A stretch of DNA of 64,000 nucleotides from Halioglobus sp. GTDB lineage: Bacteria; Pseudomonadota; Gammaproteobacteria; Pseudomonadales; Halieaceae. The translations under genes were made by a program, and so were the position numbers. The stretch spans positions 62,001-126,000 of the forward strand of contig JAGRIH010000022.1 in assembly GCA_020443345.1 (NCBI GenBank), given 5' to 3'. The notes beneath the pieces were generated by a model. The model was not told where the DNA came from and did not search any database. It saw only the letters and a program-made list of their open reading frames with translations. Shown here piece after piece: positions 50,501-58,120 of the stretch (the first letter of the stretch is position 1; each line of letters starts with the position of its first letter).

Positions 50501-53500
50501 CCGATCTCGGCAGCAGTCAACTGCCTGCCCACGATCGAGAATTCGTCGAGGTAACCTTGGAAGAAATATCTGAGATCGTCCCAGGTGTTCGTTGGTGTAT
50601 TGTAGCGGCTGGCGCCGATAGCGATGCCTTCGGCGTTGCCGCTGCCGCCTGAGCTTGTGCCCAGCCCTTTCGTGACCGCATTGGTGTCAACTTCACTGCC
50701 ATCGAGATACAGCTTCAAGCCATTGTCACCGAACGAAACCGCAGCGTGATGCCAGGTCGAACCGCTCACTCCGGTCGCTGAGGACACGAAATAGTTGGCC
50801 GAGATGTCCTGATAGCGAACTTCGAGTTTGCCGGCCGATGTCAGGTACATCGACAGATGTCCGCCATTGACATTGCCAACGGCGTCCTTGCTGAACAACT
50901 CCTGCCGCGCTCCGCCCGGCGAGTCGGCGTTGAACCACAGGCCAATCGTGCCGTTATTCAGCAGATAATCCGCGTGGTGAGTTACTTGAACATAGTCGCC
51001 GGTGCCGTCCAGGTAGACTGCCGTGTCGCCACTGCCGGTAATGCCGCCGGCTTGTCCCAGCGTGCCGCCAACATAGGTCGCATCGTTGTTGGCTGAACCG
51101 GTGTCGTCAGCGCTAGTTCCACCGGACTCGCCAAAGGTGAAATGAGTAACGGGGCTGTGCCGGTTGAGTTCGTTGGAATAACTGTGATCGTCGACGGCAA
51201 TCGGTGCCCCGTTGCTGGTGATCGTGACTTGTTGATCCGGGCGCCATGCAAGTTCCTCGACCTTGCCGATGCCGGTAGCATAGTTGTCAATGAACGCTCC
51301 GGTATTGCCGTCAAAACGGCGGATCGCTTGAGCGTTAAAATCGCTGACGTAGAGATTTCCGTCGGGTCCAAAGGCAATTCCTGTCGGGCCACCTAGCCCG
51401 CCGGTTCCGCTAGTGATGAAGCTCGACAGGGTCGACGTATCAAAGTCGTATCGAAGTACGACCGCTGAGCTGCCTCCGCTGTACTCGGCAATGAACAGAT
51501 CACCGCCCGGACCGAATGCCAGATGTTCCAAATTCCCCAAGCCTGTGACCACTTCATCGATGAAGGCGCCGGTCGTGGCGTCGAAGCGCAGCACGCGAGC
51601 ACCCTGGTGCTCGGCCATGTACAAGAATCCATCGGGACCAACGACGGCACTTTCGGGGCCTTTGACTGCAACTCCGGTATCGGCCAGCACGGCGGCGATA
51701 TCAAAGTCCAGCAGGTGGTCCCCGGTCGTCCCGTCGAACATAAGGATTTCATCAGACTGGTAGGACGTCACGATCAGGTTGCCGTCCTGGTTGAACGCTA
51801 TTCCCGCAGGCGATTTCAGACCGCCGGTTCCTCCGGTAACCAACGTGGTTTTGCTGCCGCTGGACGGGTCGATGCGAACGACACTGTGTGAGTTGAATTC
51901 GCCCGTATAGAAAAAACCGTCAGGCCCAAAGACGCCACCGACGGAGTTGCTGCCGGTTGTCAAGGTCGAGGCTGCGCCAGTATTGCCATCGAATTGCTGA
52001 ATCTGAATTGGGGTGCCGTCAAAGACGCCGGCAAACAGATCGCTATCGGTAAACGTCCCGTCTTCGTCGGTGGCCGCAACGGTGATGTTGTAAGTCAGGC
52101 CGATCTCAGCGGCTGAATAGCTGTGCGTGGCCGAAGTCGCGGTGCTGGCGAAAGTTTCGATTGTGCCGTCGCCCCAGTTGACGGTCCATTCGCTGAGAGT
52201 GTCATCGCCGGGATCAAAGGCCGAGAAGTTCAGTGTATAAGGGACTTCTGCCGGTACGGTGGCGCTGCCCGAAACGGTGAAATCCGGCGTAGTATTGGCA
52301 ACCGTCAGTGTCGCGGTATCCGTGCTCAGTCCGCCAAACCCGTCATCCGCTTGAACCTTAATCGTATAGCTACCGTCGTCATCGATACCGTAGGTTTGCA
52401 GTGTTGCCCAATCGAGAACGTGAGTATCTGCAGACGAGGTGGCATCGTAGGTGCCGTCGTTGTCGAAGTCCCAACGGTAGAGCAGCGTATCGTTTTCGGG
52501 GTCGATCGTTCCCGAGGCATCAATGGTGACATCGTCGCCTTCTTCGATACTGTACGGCCCTCCAGTGTCAGTCACCGGAGCGTCATTTTCCGCAGTCACG
52601 GTAACGGTGCGGGAGCCGCTGCCACTCGCCGCGCCATCGGATACCTGGAACTGGATGATCCGGTCTCCATCGTCCGGGTCTTCGCTGGTATTGTGATAGG
52701 TGACACTGCGCAGCGCGGCCTGGTAGTTGGCCACTGAAGCGGTGCCGGTCAGTGTCAGGACGCCCGAGTCTGCATCGTAGCTGCCGCTAATGCCCTCCTG
52801 GGATATAAAGGCCAGGCTGTCCTCGGCTGTGGCAAAACCACCGAGGATCTGTACGGTGGCTCCGGCCAGATCGGTACTGTCAGCATCGGCCACGGTCAGG
52901 TCGGCATCGACTGTAACCGCGCCATCATTCTCGACATAAGCCAGCGCAGTACCACTGGTAGTGACTGAGGGTGCGGTATTTGGGGGAGCTGCCGCGACAA
53001 TGTTTTGTGCGAATTCGGAGGTGCTGCCGTATGATCCTCCGAAATCTCTTGTTGCCGTGGCCGAGATCACTGCGTCGACCGATGTGGCAAAGACCGCTGC
53101 GAACGACTCGTTTCCTGCGCCAGTGTGCGCATAGACCTGCGTATGCACCGCCGTTTGACCTTCACCATAGCCGGACCCGTCGGCCACATCATTCGTGTAG
53201 AAGTCGATCCGGTAGTTCCCGGCGGCACTGGTGTTCAGGTCAAAGTTGACGGTTGTCGATCCAGTGGTATGTGACGCCGCAGTGAAGTGTGGAAAATTCT
53301 GTTGGTCGTTGGGGCCAGGATCTGAGTCATTGTCGTCGTTGGCGGTGACGCCGTCTCCGCCAAGATCGATGCCAAGCCCTGTGTTGTTGTGGATGGAGTT
53401 TCCGAGGAATGGGTTGTCGCCCGCCAAGCTGTTGAGAACAGCGATTCCCGCAACATCACTGAACGCAATGATGTTGCCTTCGCCGACGTTACCGCCACCG

Positions 53501-54933
53501 ATCTGATTTACGCTATTCGTTCCGTTAAAAGTAATCCCCTGCTCGTTGCCGATTGCCGTCGTGCCATCGGCACCCGCACCGATGTAATTCCCGTACACCT
53601 GGTTGTTGCTGGCGCCCTGCCAAAAACCGATGCCATAGCTGTCGCTATTCGATGTGTTTCCCGAAATGACGTTGCGGTCGGCATCCGTCGTGCCGCCGAT
53701 GATATTGCCGTCGCTCTTGACAGTTATGCCGTAGCGGTTGCCATAGCCGGCAACTTGCCCGGTGATGTCGGTGCCGAGGTAATTGCCGACGATCGTATTG
53801 CCACCGCCATGCGTGTCGATCTCGATGGCGTCATCGAGGAATCGATTGATGGCAAATCCGCGGATCGTCACACCGCTGGTTTGGATGGTGATACCGTTCT
53901 GATCGCCGCCCGTTACCGCGCTGCCGTCCAATTCAATAACGGGCGTCCCGGCAAAAGTGGTTTGCGTGGTCGCATCCAGCACCACTGCTTCGGTGATCGC
54001 CGGTAAAATTGTGGACGGCTGAATCGACCAATACTCGTCGCCGCTAATCGGGGCCCCGGGTGTCGGATCGACGTAGCCGGCGTCACCGGTGTCGATGCTG
54101 AACTCGATATCGTCGAGTCCACTGTTGGCATTGGCATCTGTAATGGCTTTTCGAAGAGAGCCGTCACCTGAGTCATCGGTATTGGTGACTGTAAAGGTGG
54201 CTAGTGTACCGTTCCATGTGTCTTGCAAATAGGTGGTTGGCGCTGTTACCGCTTCAACGCCGCCTGTCTGGTACTCAAGATCCCAATCGCCGCCTTGTGC
54301 TGCATTGCCCGTGAGATCGTCAGAGGCCGCGACATCTGCTTTGGTGAGCTCCGCCAGGCGGCAAACAAGGGCTTCGCCCATCTCGCTTGCGGCGAGATTG
54401 CAACCGTAGATCAGCAGGTCACCATCTCGATTGAATGCCCTGGACCAGCGTTGTATCTCAGCCGAGGCCGCATCCACGTTGTTATGGTCCAGCACGGAAT
54501 TTCCAATCCGGATCGCGCCGTCGCTGCCATGGGAAATAATATGAACTGCATCCACGCCGCCATAGGCCTGCAGAGATTGCGTGATCTGCGCGATGCCGTC
54601 GCGCTCGTTGTCCAGTACGACCACATCAATGCGCCGACCGTCGTTGCGCTCGCTGCGCAGGTCATCCACCAGCGTGTGGTAATCAGGGGCGCTAGAGTCA
54701 ACGAATACCAGTTCCAGGCGTTCGTTGTCACTGTCCGCAGGAGTGGGGGTCTGGTTGATTCGGTCCAGGTTCTCGTCCACCAGGATATCCGTGACAGCCT
54801 GGTGGGTGAGAGAAACGTCAGGCGCAAGAATACCGGCCGCATCAGCTGATAGCAGTAGTCGCGGTTCCAGTTCTTCTATGTTCGGTGCGGTATGGCCCCC
54901 ACGCTTCGGGGCGCCCCGCCCGCGTCTGTTCAT
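44584..54933 (-). CDS. Giant LEPR-XLL / DUF4347 surface protein
   Basis: The 3449-residue protein has a basic N-terminus without a Sec signal peptide, then LEPRLLLSAD (residues 22-31), the LEPR-XLL motif. DUF4347 follows (about 50-230, VHIISHGSDG and LLIYGCNLA). Next are a parallel beta-helix (245-630), two near-identical 128-residue cadherin-like repeats (about 653-781 and 1600-1730), an NHL-type propeller (970-1260), a LamG-like domain (1260-1480), DxDGDGD FG-GAP repeats (1895-2235), delta-60-type repeats (2400-2790) and two GTPTQGETLT repeats. A PPVE tandem stalk (3131-3198) leads to a C-terminal hydrophobic segment with MMPLWVTYDPLPIL near 3400. It is probably exported and kept at the cell surface as an adhesin. 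No RTX nonapeptides are seen. Confidence 0.92.
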   Translation of the reverse strand: MNRRGRGAPKRGGHTAPNIEELEPRLLLSADAAGILAPDVSLTHQAVTDILVDENLDRINQTPTPADSDNERLELVFVDSSAPDYHTLVDDLRSERNDGRRIDVVVLDNERDGIAQITQSLQAYGGVDAVHIISHGSDGAIRIGNSVLDHNNVDAASAEIQRWSRAFNRDGDLLIYGCNLAASEMGEALVCRLAELTKADVAASDDLTGNAAQGGDWDLEYQTGGVEAVTAPTTYLQDTWNGTLATFTVTNTDDSGDGSLRKAITDANANSGLDDIEFSIDTGDAGYVDPTPGAPISGDEYWSIQPSTILPAITEAVVLDATTQTTFAGTPVIELDGSAVTGGDQNGITIQTSGVTIRGFAINRFLDDAIEIDTHGGGNTIVGNYLGTDITGQVAGYGNRYGITVKSDGNIIGGTTDADRNVISGNTSNSDSYGIGFWQGASNNQVYGNYIGAGADGTTAIGNEQGITFNGTNSVNQIGGGNVGEGNIIAFSDVAGIAVLNSLAGDNPFLGNSIHNNTGLGIDLGGDGVTANDDNDSDPGPNDQQNFPHFTAASHTTGSTTVNFDLNTSAAGNYRIDFYTNDVADGSGYGEGQTAVHTQVYAHTGAGNESFAAVFATSVDAVISATATRDFGGSYGSTSEFAQNIVAAAPPNTAPSVTTSGTALAYVENDGAVTVDADLTVADADSTDLAGATVQILGGFATAEDSLAFISQEGISGSYDADSGVLTLTGTASVANYQAALRSVTYHNTSEDPDDGDRIIQFQVSDGAASGSGSRTVTVTAENDAPVTDTGGPYSIEEGDDVTIDASGTIDPENDTLLYRWDFDNDGTYDATSSADTHVLDWATLQTYGIDDDGSYTIKVQADDGFGGLSTDTATLTVANTTPDFTVSGSATVPAEVPYTLNFSAFDPGDDTLSEWTVNWGDGTIETFASTATSATHSYSAAEIGLTYNITVAATDEDGTFTDSDLFAGVFDGTPIQIQQFDGNTGAASTLTTGSNSVGGVFGPDGFFYTGEFNSHSVVRIDPSSGSKTTLVTGGTGGLKSPAGIAFNQDGNLIVTSYQSDEILMFDGTTGDHLLDFDIAAVLADTGVAVKGPESAVVGPDGFLYMAEHQGARVLRFDATTGAFIDEVVTGLGNLEHLAFGPGGDLFIAEYSGGSSAVVLRYDFDTSTLSSFITSGTGGLGGPTGIAFGPDGNLYVSDFNAQAIRRFDGNTGAFIDNYATGIGKVEELAWRPDQQVTITSNGAPIAVDDHSYSNELNRHSPVTHFTFGESGGTSADDTGSANNDATYVGGTLGQAGGITGSGDTAVYLDGTGDYVQVTHHADYLLNNGTIGLWFNADSPGGARQELFSKDAVGNVNGGHLSMYLTSAGKLEVRYQDISANYFVSSATGVSGSTWHHAAVSFGDNGLKLYLDGSEVDTNAVTKGLGTSSGGSGNAEGIAIGASRYNTPTNTWDDLRYFFQGYLDEFSIVGRQLTAAEIGDLYAAGISGGTGGYAAGENGTLHIDAASGVLNNDSDPENGTLTVVEVNGAGGSVGSQITLASGALLTLNADGSFDYDTNSAFDGLAAGDSATDSFDYTVSDPGGETDTATVTITITGAANTAPSVTNSGTALAYVENDGAVTVDAGLIVTDADSIDLAGATVQILGGFASSEDSLAFVDQGGINGSYDADSGVLTLTGTASVANYQAALRSVTYHNTSEDPDETNRVIQFQASDGTASGSDSRTITVAAANDAPVMNNTGNLALTSIVEDDLNNNGDLVSDILASDGGNPVTDADAGALQGIAITSLSSSNGTWQYNIGGGWFDVGSVSFSESLLLRDTDRLRFVPDGRNAETAFVTFSAWDQTTGTSGNKVDTEVYEATGAYSFELETASVAVGAVNDTPTFFAAGPMVFSSSKLVDNSVTLAFDVTSADMDGDGDTDLLSASFSGDKIVWYENDGNENFTQHVVTSSASGAMSVVAADIDADGDVDILVGSSGDNTVAWHENDGSQTFSRHVITSTANTVRSVSTTDLDGDGDMDVLVAAFGSDTISWFKNDGNENFVEYIVTDTTDGAADVVAADIDGDGDLDLISASHKDDTVAWYENAGNETFTKHVITATADGVFSIAVADIDSDGDQDVISGSFLDNTIAWHENDGSQNFTKRTIDATANGTHKVSMADIDGDGDLDAIAASTNNNTIAWYENDGSASFTKRVVSNTAGGVRAARAADIDGDGDLDMVFAAGGDDTIGWHENQRLSNTLDGNPTFTEGGAAVVLDANVAIFDAEMSASDNFDGAGLILHRKGGVNSDDLFSATGTLSPLSFGDFQVDGVTIGSIEFNTGGTLKLAFNANATQDLVNKTMRQIAYANGSDSPPSSVQIDWVFTDNLQDYDPEIVGTAANGSTTVIISAMNDAPTFNVDAGLVMHSMGVDFDSATDAIRQSDGKYLVAGVVDDSSATYASLTRFNVDGSIDSSFGSQGSVITSLDIGGWSWFGGEAQVAVQADGKILVTTTWDNGGQLDTVVYRYNVDGALDTSFDGDGIAHLQFSANDDDSFLGVDVQPDGKIIVSSTSWINADQNVLVMRLNNDGAVDNTFGGSGRFQQVYNGDFGAEMVVDDNDRIVLAGTAFDTGDFSTDVTVLRLDKDGGLDSAFNGSGSLLVDMPGNSEVVDVLVDGSGRILIAGAADSGSMVMRIDGDGTLDTGFGDNGIALVDMDIEYDTHKALTVQTDGKLVVAGRVNSGAKQDDLSILRLQDDGSRDITFGNAGLVRDDLYKDSWDNPIAVFVSGDGTIVAVDSIYRDEGAIVLARYNNDGTAITRADSATSLNGNPTYIKKGPAVVLDGNVEVFDAELSATDNFAGAVLTLSRHGGADGEDLYSAAGTLAALVEGNALEVDNQVVGTVTTNSAGTLALTFDANATNARINSLMRQIAYSNASEAPPPSIQIDWVFDDGNSGDQGNGGALTAAGSTTVNITTANDAPTGSVTISGTPTQGETLTASNDLADADGLGAITYTWKSGATTLGSGATYALTASDVGTTVFVEASYTDGGGTLETVASSPVGPITHVNDAPTGSVTISGTPTQGETLTADTSNITDNDGLGAFNYQWQRSTDGGLSWAAVGSNINYLLGTNDVGTSIRVQVSYVDAQGTTESLTSNPVTPVAAAIPPPVEPPVEPPVEPPVEPPVEPPVEPPVEPPVEPPVEPPVEPPVEPPVEPPVEPPVEPPVRPPVAPPFTTLPPGEPDAAPGDNALPAQVDPGSGPPASTGGEGVTDSARPQITSTEESSVGSRYDLHLSGSTPIERAAAAGMAAAGMPEDIVELIQASGSQDGSAPAVAEAVSPQDNGMAPTPAITRVELELIATGMQAAMEIQHVNAVLNSHAMWRGIDAMKQQMDSSDSLGDDFVVEVVSTTGLGLLAGIVAYALRGGALLASMLSMMPLWVTYDPLPILAKKKRDNKDQNIRREDLATHNASAPEDVDALFE
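45341..45534 (-). repeat. 12-bp tandem repeat encoding PPVE stalk
   Basis: About 16 degenerate 12-bp units (plus-strand consensus GGTGGTTCCACG) encode VEPP repeats ending in VRPP and VAPP. The reading frame is preserved whatever the copy number, so length variation would alter the proline-rich stalk before the membrane segment. The glycine/serine ORF on the other strand is a shadow. Confidence 0.9.
49755..50142 (-). repeat. 388-bp intragenic repeat, copy 1
   Basis: Encodes one of two almost identical cadherin-like units of the giant protein (shared SYDADSGVLTLTGTASVANY). By eye it is roughly 90% identical to 52593-52980, including many synonymous positions, which suggests recent duplication or gene conversion. 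Confidence 0.8.
52593..52980 (-). repeat. 388-bp intragenic repeat, copy 2
   Basis: Second copy of the cadherin-like unit, about 2.85 kb from the first. Recombination between the two direct copies would remove about 950 residues (propeller and LamG domains) in frame. Confidence 0.8.
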
Positions 54934-55233
54934 GTCCCTGGTCTCTGAATTGCCCGCCTTTCTGGTAGTGCACTATTGGGTGATTATTATCTGCGGCTGG
55001 TTGCCTAACGGTTACGCAACGGGCATGTTATATAAAAATACACGCAATAAAATCAACAACATACCACGGTATATGTGAAGCTGTTTGCAGTTTCCCTTAC
55101 AGCCACCGGTAATTTGACGTCACGCGATGACGATAATCCAACCATGGGCTTAATGCGAACATTAAATCTAATAAAAGCTAGAAATAATTGATGCAGCCAC
55201 TTGTTGACGATTTAGCCCCGGCGCGCGGGTAAG
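54934..55233 (-). promoter_or_regulatory. Leader/promoter region of giant LEPR-XLL gene
   Basis: This 300-base gap between the adaptor gene and the giant gene is AT-rich against its surroundings. On the minus strand TTGATT (55051-55056) and TATAAC (55027-55032) are 18 bases apart, a plausible sigma-70 promoter about 95 bases before the ATG. Upstream, CGTCA-N5-TGACG (55118-55132) is a perfect inverted repeat that could be an operator. No ORF or terminator is convincing here. Confidence 0.45.
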
Positions 55234-56082
55234 CTACCTGGCCGGCGATGTGGCTTTGGAATGGAACACGGCCCGGCATTTGAGTCCACCCACAACCGTG
55301 CTATCAGTATTGGGCAGGCTCAATCGAACCCCGAAGGTGCCACTGGCGGCGTCTACTATGCCGTCAACCACCGTCACCAGGGCCCGATGTCGGGTTTCGG
55401 TAGGCCCTTCCACGATAATCTCCGCTTCCATTCCCGTCTCAATCAACCCGAACAATTCACTGTAGGCGATGATCTCTACCCGCATCGGATCTACTTCTGC
55501 AATTTTCAGCAGCGGCCGGTCCTTGACCGATTCTCCCGGGTGGACGTACCGGTCTATCACCACGCCATCGATAGGGCTGATCAGGGAGCGCAGCTGCAGG
55601 TCGGCGCTGGCCCGGTCGAGTTCCAGTGCCGCCAGCTTCTGGTTGCTGTAGGCTCGCTTGAGTTCGAGTTCCGCCAGTGCGGCTTCCGCTACTACCTCGT
55701 CTTTTTCGAAGCCGGGTATGGATTTTTTGCGGAACAACTCCAGCACCCGCTCCTTCTTGCTATTGGCCAGGTCGCGCTGGATGCGCTTGGCCTCTATCTC
55801 CTCTTGCATGTCGGCCCGCGCCCGGGCGAGTGCCACAACCGCTTCCTCCACGCTGGATTCCAGGGTTACCAGCACTTGTCCCCTGGTGATGCGGTCGCTT
55901 TTGTCCACCGCCACGGTGGCTACCACGCCATCGATCGCACTGCTGAGTTCGATGGTCATTTCGGGCTCCACAATGCAGTCCAGCGGGGGGATATCCCGCG
56001 CCCTTGCCGCACTGCAAAATGCTGGCGCCAGCAGTGCGAGCGCGACAGCGGCCAGGGTCGATGTAATTTTGCCTGTGCTCAC
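55234..56082 (-). CDS. Small HlyD-type periplasmic adaptor paired with giant LEPR-XLL gene
   Basis: The 282-residue protein has a cleavable signal peptide (LAAVALALLAPAFCSA), biotinyl-lipoyl halves (SSAIDGVVATVAVDKSDRI and LISPIDGVVIDRYVHPGESV), a coiled helical hairpin (about 85-160) and a beta-barrel. Cys residues in PPLDC near the mature N-terminus and GLKC near the C-terminus are shared with the adaptor at 62425-63330, and a disulfide is possible. It starts at GTG 56082; its GGGAG site overlaps the stop region of the SecA-like gene. It is the last gene of the export operon and lies immediately upstream of the giant gene. Confidence 0.88.
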   Translation of the reverse strand: MSTGKITSTLAAVALALLAPAFCSAARARDIPPLDCIVEPEMTIELSSAIDGVVATVAVDKSDRITRGQVLVTLESSVEEAVVALARARADMQEEIEAKRIQRDLANSKKERVLELFRKKSIPGFEKDEVVAEAALAELELKRAYSNQKLAALELDRASADLQLRSLISPIDGVVIDRYVHPGESVKDRPLLKIAEVDPMRVEIIAYSELFGLIETGMEAEIIVEGPTETRHRALVTVVDGIVDAASGTFGVRLSLPNTDSTVVGGLKCRAVFHSKATSPAR

Positions 56083-56086
56083 TGGC

Positions 56087-58066
56087 TTACTCCCGCTTTC
56101 CTGAATAGGCGAGCATTTTGCCCAGATTTTCGTTCAACCGCATAAGGTCCCTGCGGTCGGCGCGGTAGAGCCTGCTGATCATGCGCTGGGGCAGGCGCGC
56201 CAGGCTGCGTCGCAGCCACTGTGGCAATACCATACCCCGGGCCAGGTAATTGTCCAGCAACCGGAGCAGCCCCGGAGCATAAAAGTCGGCAATCAGGCTG
56301 TCCTGCAGGGAAATATGGGTCTGGGTGCTGCCCGGGTCGCCCTGGCGGGCACAGCGCCCACGCAATTGCCGGTCTACCCGGTATTCCTCGTGGCACTCGG
56401 TGCTGATGACATGCAGGCCGCCCAGTTCAGCCACGCCGGGGCCCAGTTTGATGTCGGTGCCGCGGCCGGCCATGCTGGTTGCAATGGTGATCTGTCCGCA
56501 TTGGCCGGCCAGCGCGATGGTTTCGGCTTCCTCCTGGTCCTGGCGTGCATTGAGCACGCGGTGGTCGAGGCCGCGCCTGCCCAGGAAGAAGCCCAGCAGC
56601 TCTGAGTCGTGCACCGAGCCGGTGCCCACCAGCACCGGCTGGCCGGTGGCGTGTACTTTTTCAATCCGCGAAAAAACAGCGAGCCATTTATCGGAGGCCC
56701 GGCGATGCAGCACAAAGTCTGTTTCGTGTCGCTGGCAGGGGCGATGCGGCGGAATGGCAACGACCCGCTGCTGGTAGACAGCGCGCAGCTCCGCGGCGGC
56801 CGGGTGCAGGGTGCCGCTCATTCCACCCAGGCGCAGGTAGCGTCCAAAAAACTGCTGGTAGCTGATACTGGCCAGGGTCTCGCGCTGCCCGGTCATGTCG
56901 CAGTTTTCCTTGCATTCTATCATCTGGTGCAGGCCGCGCTGCCAGGTGCGGTCAGCCATGGTGCGGCCGGTATGGCGGTCGATGATTTCGATCTTTCCGG
57001 CTCGCACCAGATAGTGGGCATCGCGCTGAAACAGGTGTAGGGCGCACAATGCCTGGTGCACCAGAAAGCGGGCGTGGCGCTGTCCCGCCCACACGCCGCT
57101 CATGTCACCAGTTAGTCCCGCCAGCCAGTCCCTGCCCGTGTCGGTGAGTTCCAGGGTGTGCTCCCGAGGAGAAAGCCGATAGTCACGCGGTTCCTGCATC
57201 TGGCGAGCAAAAGCGAGCGCCTGCTGATAGATCTGCCGCTGGCTGTCATCGTGGTGTTCCTTGGACAGAATAAGCGGGGTGCGGGCCTCGTCGATCAATA
57301 CGCTGTCGGCTTCGTCGACGATGGCAAAACACAGTCCACGCAGCACCAGTTGCTGCTGCTGGTTGGCCCGGCTGAATTTCTGGCTCAGCCGACCGGACTC
57401 GTTGCCGGAGATAAGCCGGTCGCGCAAATAGTCGAAAGCAATCTGCTTGTTGGTGCAATAGACGATATCGCTGCGGTAGGCGGCGCGCTTGGCAGTAGTG
57501 TCCATGCTCTCCGCCACCGCCGTCACGCTCAGCCCCAGGGCATCGTACAGCGGGCGCATTTCGTCGGCGTCGCGCTGGGCCAGGTACTCGTTGGTGGTGA
57601 TAATGTGCACCGGTATGCCGGCCATGGCGGCGGTGGCGGCAGCCAGGGTGGCGGTGAGGCTCTTGCCTTCGCCGGTGGCCATTTCTGCCATGTTGCCGTT
57701 AACAATCACCCAGGCACCAAACAGCTGCACGTCGTAGTGTCGCATGCGCAGGCGGCGCTGCGCGTACTCACGGATCAGAGCGAAGGCCCGGTATACCGGG
57801 CTGTCCTGCAGTCCACCGCGTAGCAGGGCGTAGCGGATAGCTTTGACCTGTGCCTGCAGGGCTTCCTCGTCCAGCGCTTGTAGTCCGGCCGCGGCGGCGT
57901 TCACCTGGCCGGTCACGCGATCGAGCTGGTACTTGCGCCACGATGCAGCCTGCACCAGCCGGGCCAGCCAGTCGCGACCGATGCGTTCGAACGCGCTGGA
58001 ACGCTCTTCCTGACGCTGGGGATAGACGCCCAGGCGGGCGCCCGGTCGCAGGGTAGTCACTGCCAT
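56087..58066 (-). CDS. Shortened SecA-like translocation ATPase
   Basis: The 659-residue protein has SecA NBD1 with Walker A ATGEGKSL (Lys about 135), DEAD box VDEADSVLIDEARTPLI (about 250), GGMSGTL, NBD2 with SMAGRGTDIKLG (about 532) and the arginine motif RGRCARQGDPGS (about 570-581). Housekeeping SecA has about 900 residues. Here only about 80 follow the last NBD2 motif, so most of the helical scaffold/wing domains and the zinc-binding SecB/lipid-binding tail are missing. The cross-linking domain is also about 30 residues shorter. ATG 58066 has GGGAG eight bases ahead and is preferred over GTG 58096. It is presumably a second, dedicated SecA. Confidence 0.9.
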   Translation of the reverse strand: MAVTTLRPGARLGVYPQRQEERSSAFERIGRDWLARLVQAASWRKYQLDRVTGQVNAAAAGLQALDEEALQAQVKAIRYALLRGGLQDSPVYRAFALIREYAQRRLRMRHYDVQLFGAWVIVNGNMAEMATGEGKSLTATLAAATAAMAGIPVHIITTNEYLAQRDADEMRPLYDALGLSVTAVAESMDTTAKRAAYRSDIVYCTNKQIAFDYLRDRLISGNESGRLSQKFSRANQQQQLVLRGLCFAIVDEADSVLIDEARTPLILSKEHHDDSQRQIYQQALAFARQMQEPRDYRLSPREHTLELTDTGRDWLAGLTGDMSGVWAGQRHARFLVHQALCALHLFQRDAHYLVRAGKIEIIDRHTGRTMADRTWQRGLHQMIECKENCDMTGQRETLASISYQQFFGRYLRLGGMSGTLHPAAAELRAVYQQRVVAIPPHRPCQRHETDFVLHRRASDKWLAVFSRIEKVHATGQPVLVGTGSVHDSELLGFFLGRRGLDHRVLNARQDQEEAETIALAGQCGQITIATSMAGRGTDIKLGPGVAELGGLHVISTECHEEYRVDRQLRGRCARQGDPGSTQTHISLQDSLIADFYAPGLLRLLDNYLARGMVLPQWLRRSLARLPQRMISRLYRADRRDLMRLNENLGKMLAYSGKRE

Positions 58067-58120
58067 CGCCCGGGCTCCCTTGTGACAGGCCGCCACGGGG
58101 CCTGCTGCATTGCGATGCCT

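Noticed and set aside
55118..55132. CGTCA-N5-TGACG as a known operator
   Set aside because: The inverted repeat is real but short, and I cannot match it to a specific regulator.
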